NCBI RefSeq assembly: GCF_000003605.2 | Contig: NW_003105147.1 | Span: 11,320 to 33,299, forward strand | DNA from: Saccoglossus kowalevskii | Lineage: Eukaryota; Hemichordata; Enteropneusta; Harrimaniidae | DNA length: 21,980 nucleotides | Direction: 5' to 3' | The notes under the pieces: generated by a model | Told to the model about the DNA's origin: nothing | What the model saw: only the letters and a program-made list of their open reading frames with translations | Database searches by the model: none | Translations under genes and position numbers: made by a program | Shown: positions 21,220 to 21,980 of the stretch, piece after piece | Numbering within the stretch: position 1 is the stretch's first letter | Layout: each line of letters opens with the position of its first letter

Positions 21220-21980
21220 TCCCTCGTCCGCACTGCACACAAGACCTGGCTAGCCACCTGAAAGGGACTGGCAAGGGGAGGGGGTTAACAGAAATTCGTT
21301 AAAACCGTTTTAACCGCAGGGGTGTCCGTATGTGTATCTTTGTTGGTTTCTACGGTATCCAGACAGCACAGCCGCTGCACAAAGGTGATATCCACAGGCA
21401 TGTAGTAAAACAAATATAATCATAAATCAATCTCACAAACAATTTAATTACATCAATGGTTATCTGCATATATCAATATTACATAACACAGAAATAAAAC
21501 ACTAACAAGTATGTTGCTATACAACTTCAGTGCACACGATCACTGTAACTGGCTTAACAATATGAAAACTAGCGTAAACCCTCACTAACAGTAATTTGTT
21601 CTACCGGCCACACTAACGGGTTGTCATCCCCCTAGGCAAAATACAACATCAACTCTTACTAACTAACTGAGCAGTATTTATGCACGGACCACTGTTATCC
21701 CGCTATACAAACTACAATAGACTGTCGATCGCACAAGCCAATCGGTCAACTACTGTACAGCTCAGAACACAATCATGAAAACAAGTATTATATTAAAATG
21801 AAAAACAACATAAACATTGCATCACAATATGTGTAGGAACAATCTATAAACTCCAAGCCTGGTATTCAACAAATTCATAGACTAGTTAAAGCACAAATTC
21901 CATGAAAGAAATACACTGCTATCAAAAACTGAGAAATGTCTATTACTATATACTATGTACAGTAAAAGTACATAGAGAAA
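21220..21980. other. Unclassified sequence beyond the duplication, with a G+C-richer start
   Basis: After GATGGTGTCACCC (about 21207) the sequence changes abruptly. About 180 bp are G+C-richer (GGGACTGGCAAGGGGAGGGG, GGGGTGTCC), followed by AT-rich DNA with many CTAAC and ACTAAC runs. No ORF, inverted end or coding motif was recognised. It may be the edge of a mobile element that continues past the window, but no family can be named. Confidence 0.35.

Noticed and set aside
1-21980. tRNA, rRNA, CRISPR array or bacterial-style operon
   Set aside because: No tRNA box pair, rRNA-like block, regularly spaced direct-repeat array or tightly packed same-strand genes were seen by eye.

Overview
This window looks like AT-rich animal nuclear DNA. 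It has spliced exons with GT-AG junctions, a decayed non-LTR retrotransposon, terminal-inverted-repeat elements, microsatellites, and no operons or ribosome-binding sites. The LINE family and the METTL24-like gene fit a marine invertebrate (for example hemichordate, cephalochordate or mollusc), but the species cannot be fixed from the sequence.

The one gene I can support firmly is on the minus strand at 15470-19715. It is a METTL24-like (methyltransferase-like protein 24) gene split into small exons, none of which stands out as a long ORF. Six exons join with matching phases into 338 codons including the stop (337 residues). All five donors are strong (four GTAAGT, one GTGAGT). A poly(A) signal lies about 70 bases past the stop. 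Exons 3-6 carry recognisable family motifs. Exons 1-2 are supported by phase and splice sites only.

The 5' half of that gene and its upstream DNA (about 17240-21158) is a diverged direct duplicate of about 3970-6248. The left copy keeps relics of exons 1 and 2 but lacks exon 3 and everything after it, so it is a partial broken paralogue. Comparing the copies shows a 673-bp terminal-inverted-repeat element inserted at a TTAA in the right copy, a few bases from the first in-frame ATG. The left copy preserves the empty site.

Layout: 1-2290, broken LINE in plus orientation, itself interrupted; 2384-3089, element with 43-bp inverted ends; 3100-3400, degenerate tandem repeats; 3783-3965, short segment also found twice at 11-12.2 kb; 3970-6248, left duplicate; 6250-10560, mostly featureless, with a few weak exon-like frames; 10613-10802, repeats with a perfect CTACGTATACGTAG palindrome; 10907-12805, two tandem copies of a 0.9-1.0 kb unit; 12810-15390, intergenic and 3' flank; 15470-21158, METTL24-like gene and upstream duplicated DNA; 21220-21980, a stretch of different composition I could not classify.

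Most other ORFs of 60-100 codons are at the number expected by chance for this base composition and are left out. I did not find a convincing new multi-gene system. The most interesting point is the duplicated METTL24-like locus with a transposon at its coding start.
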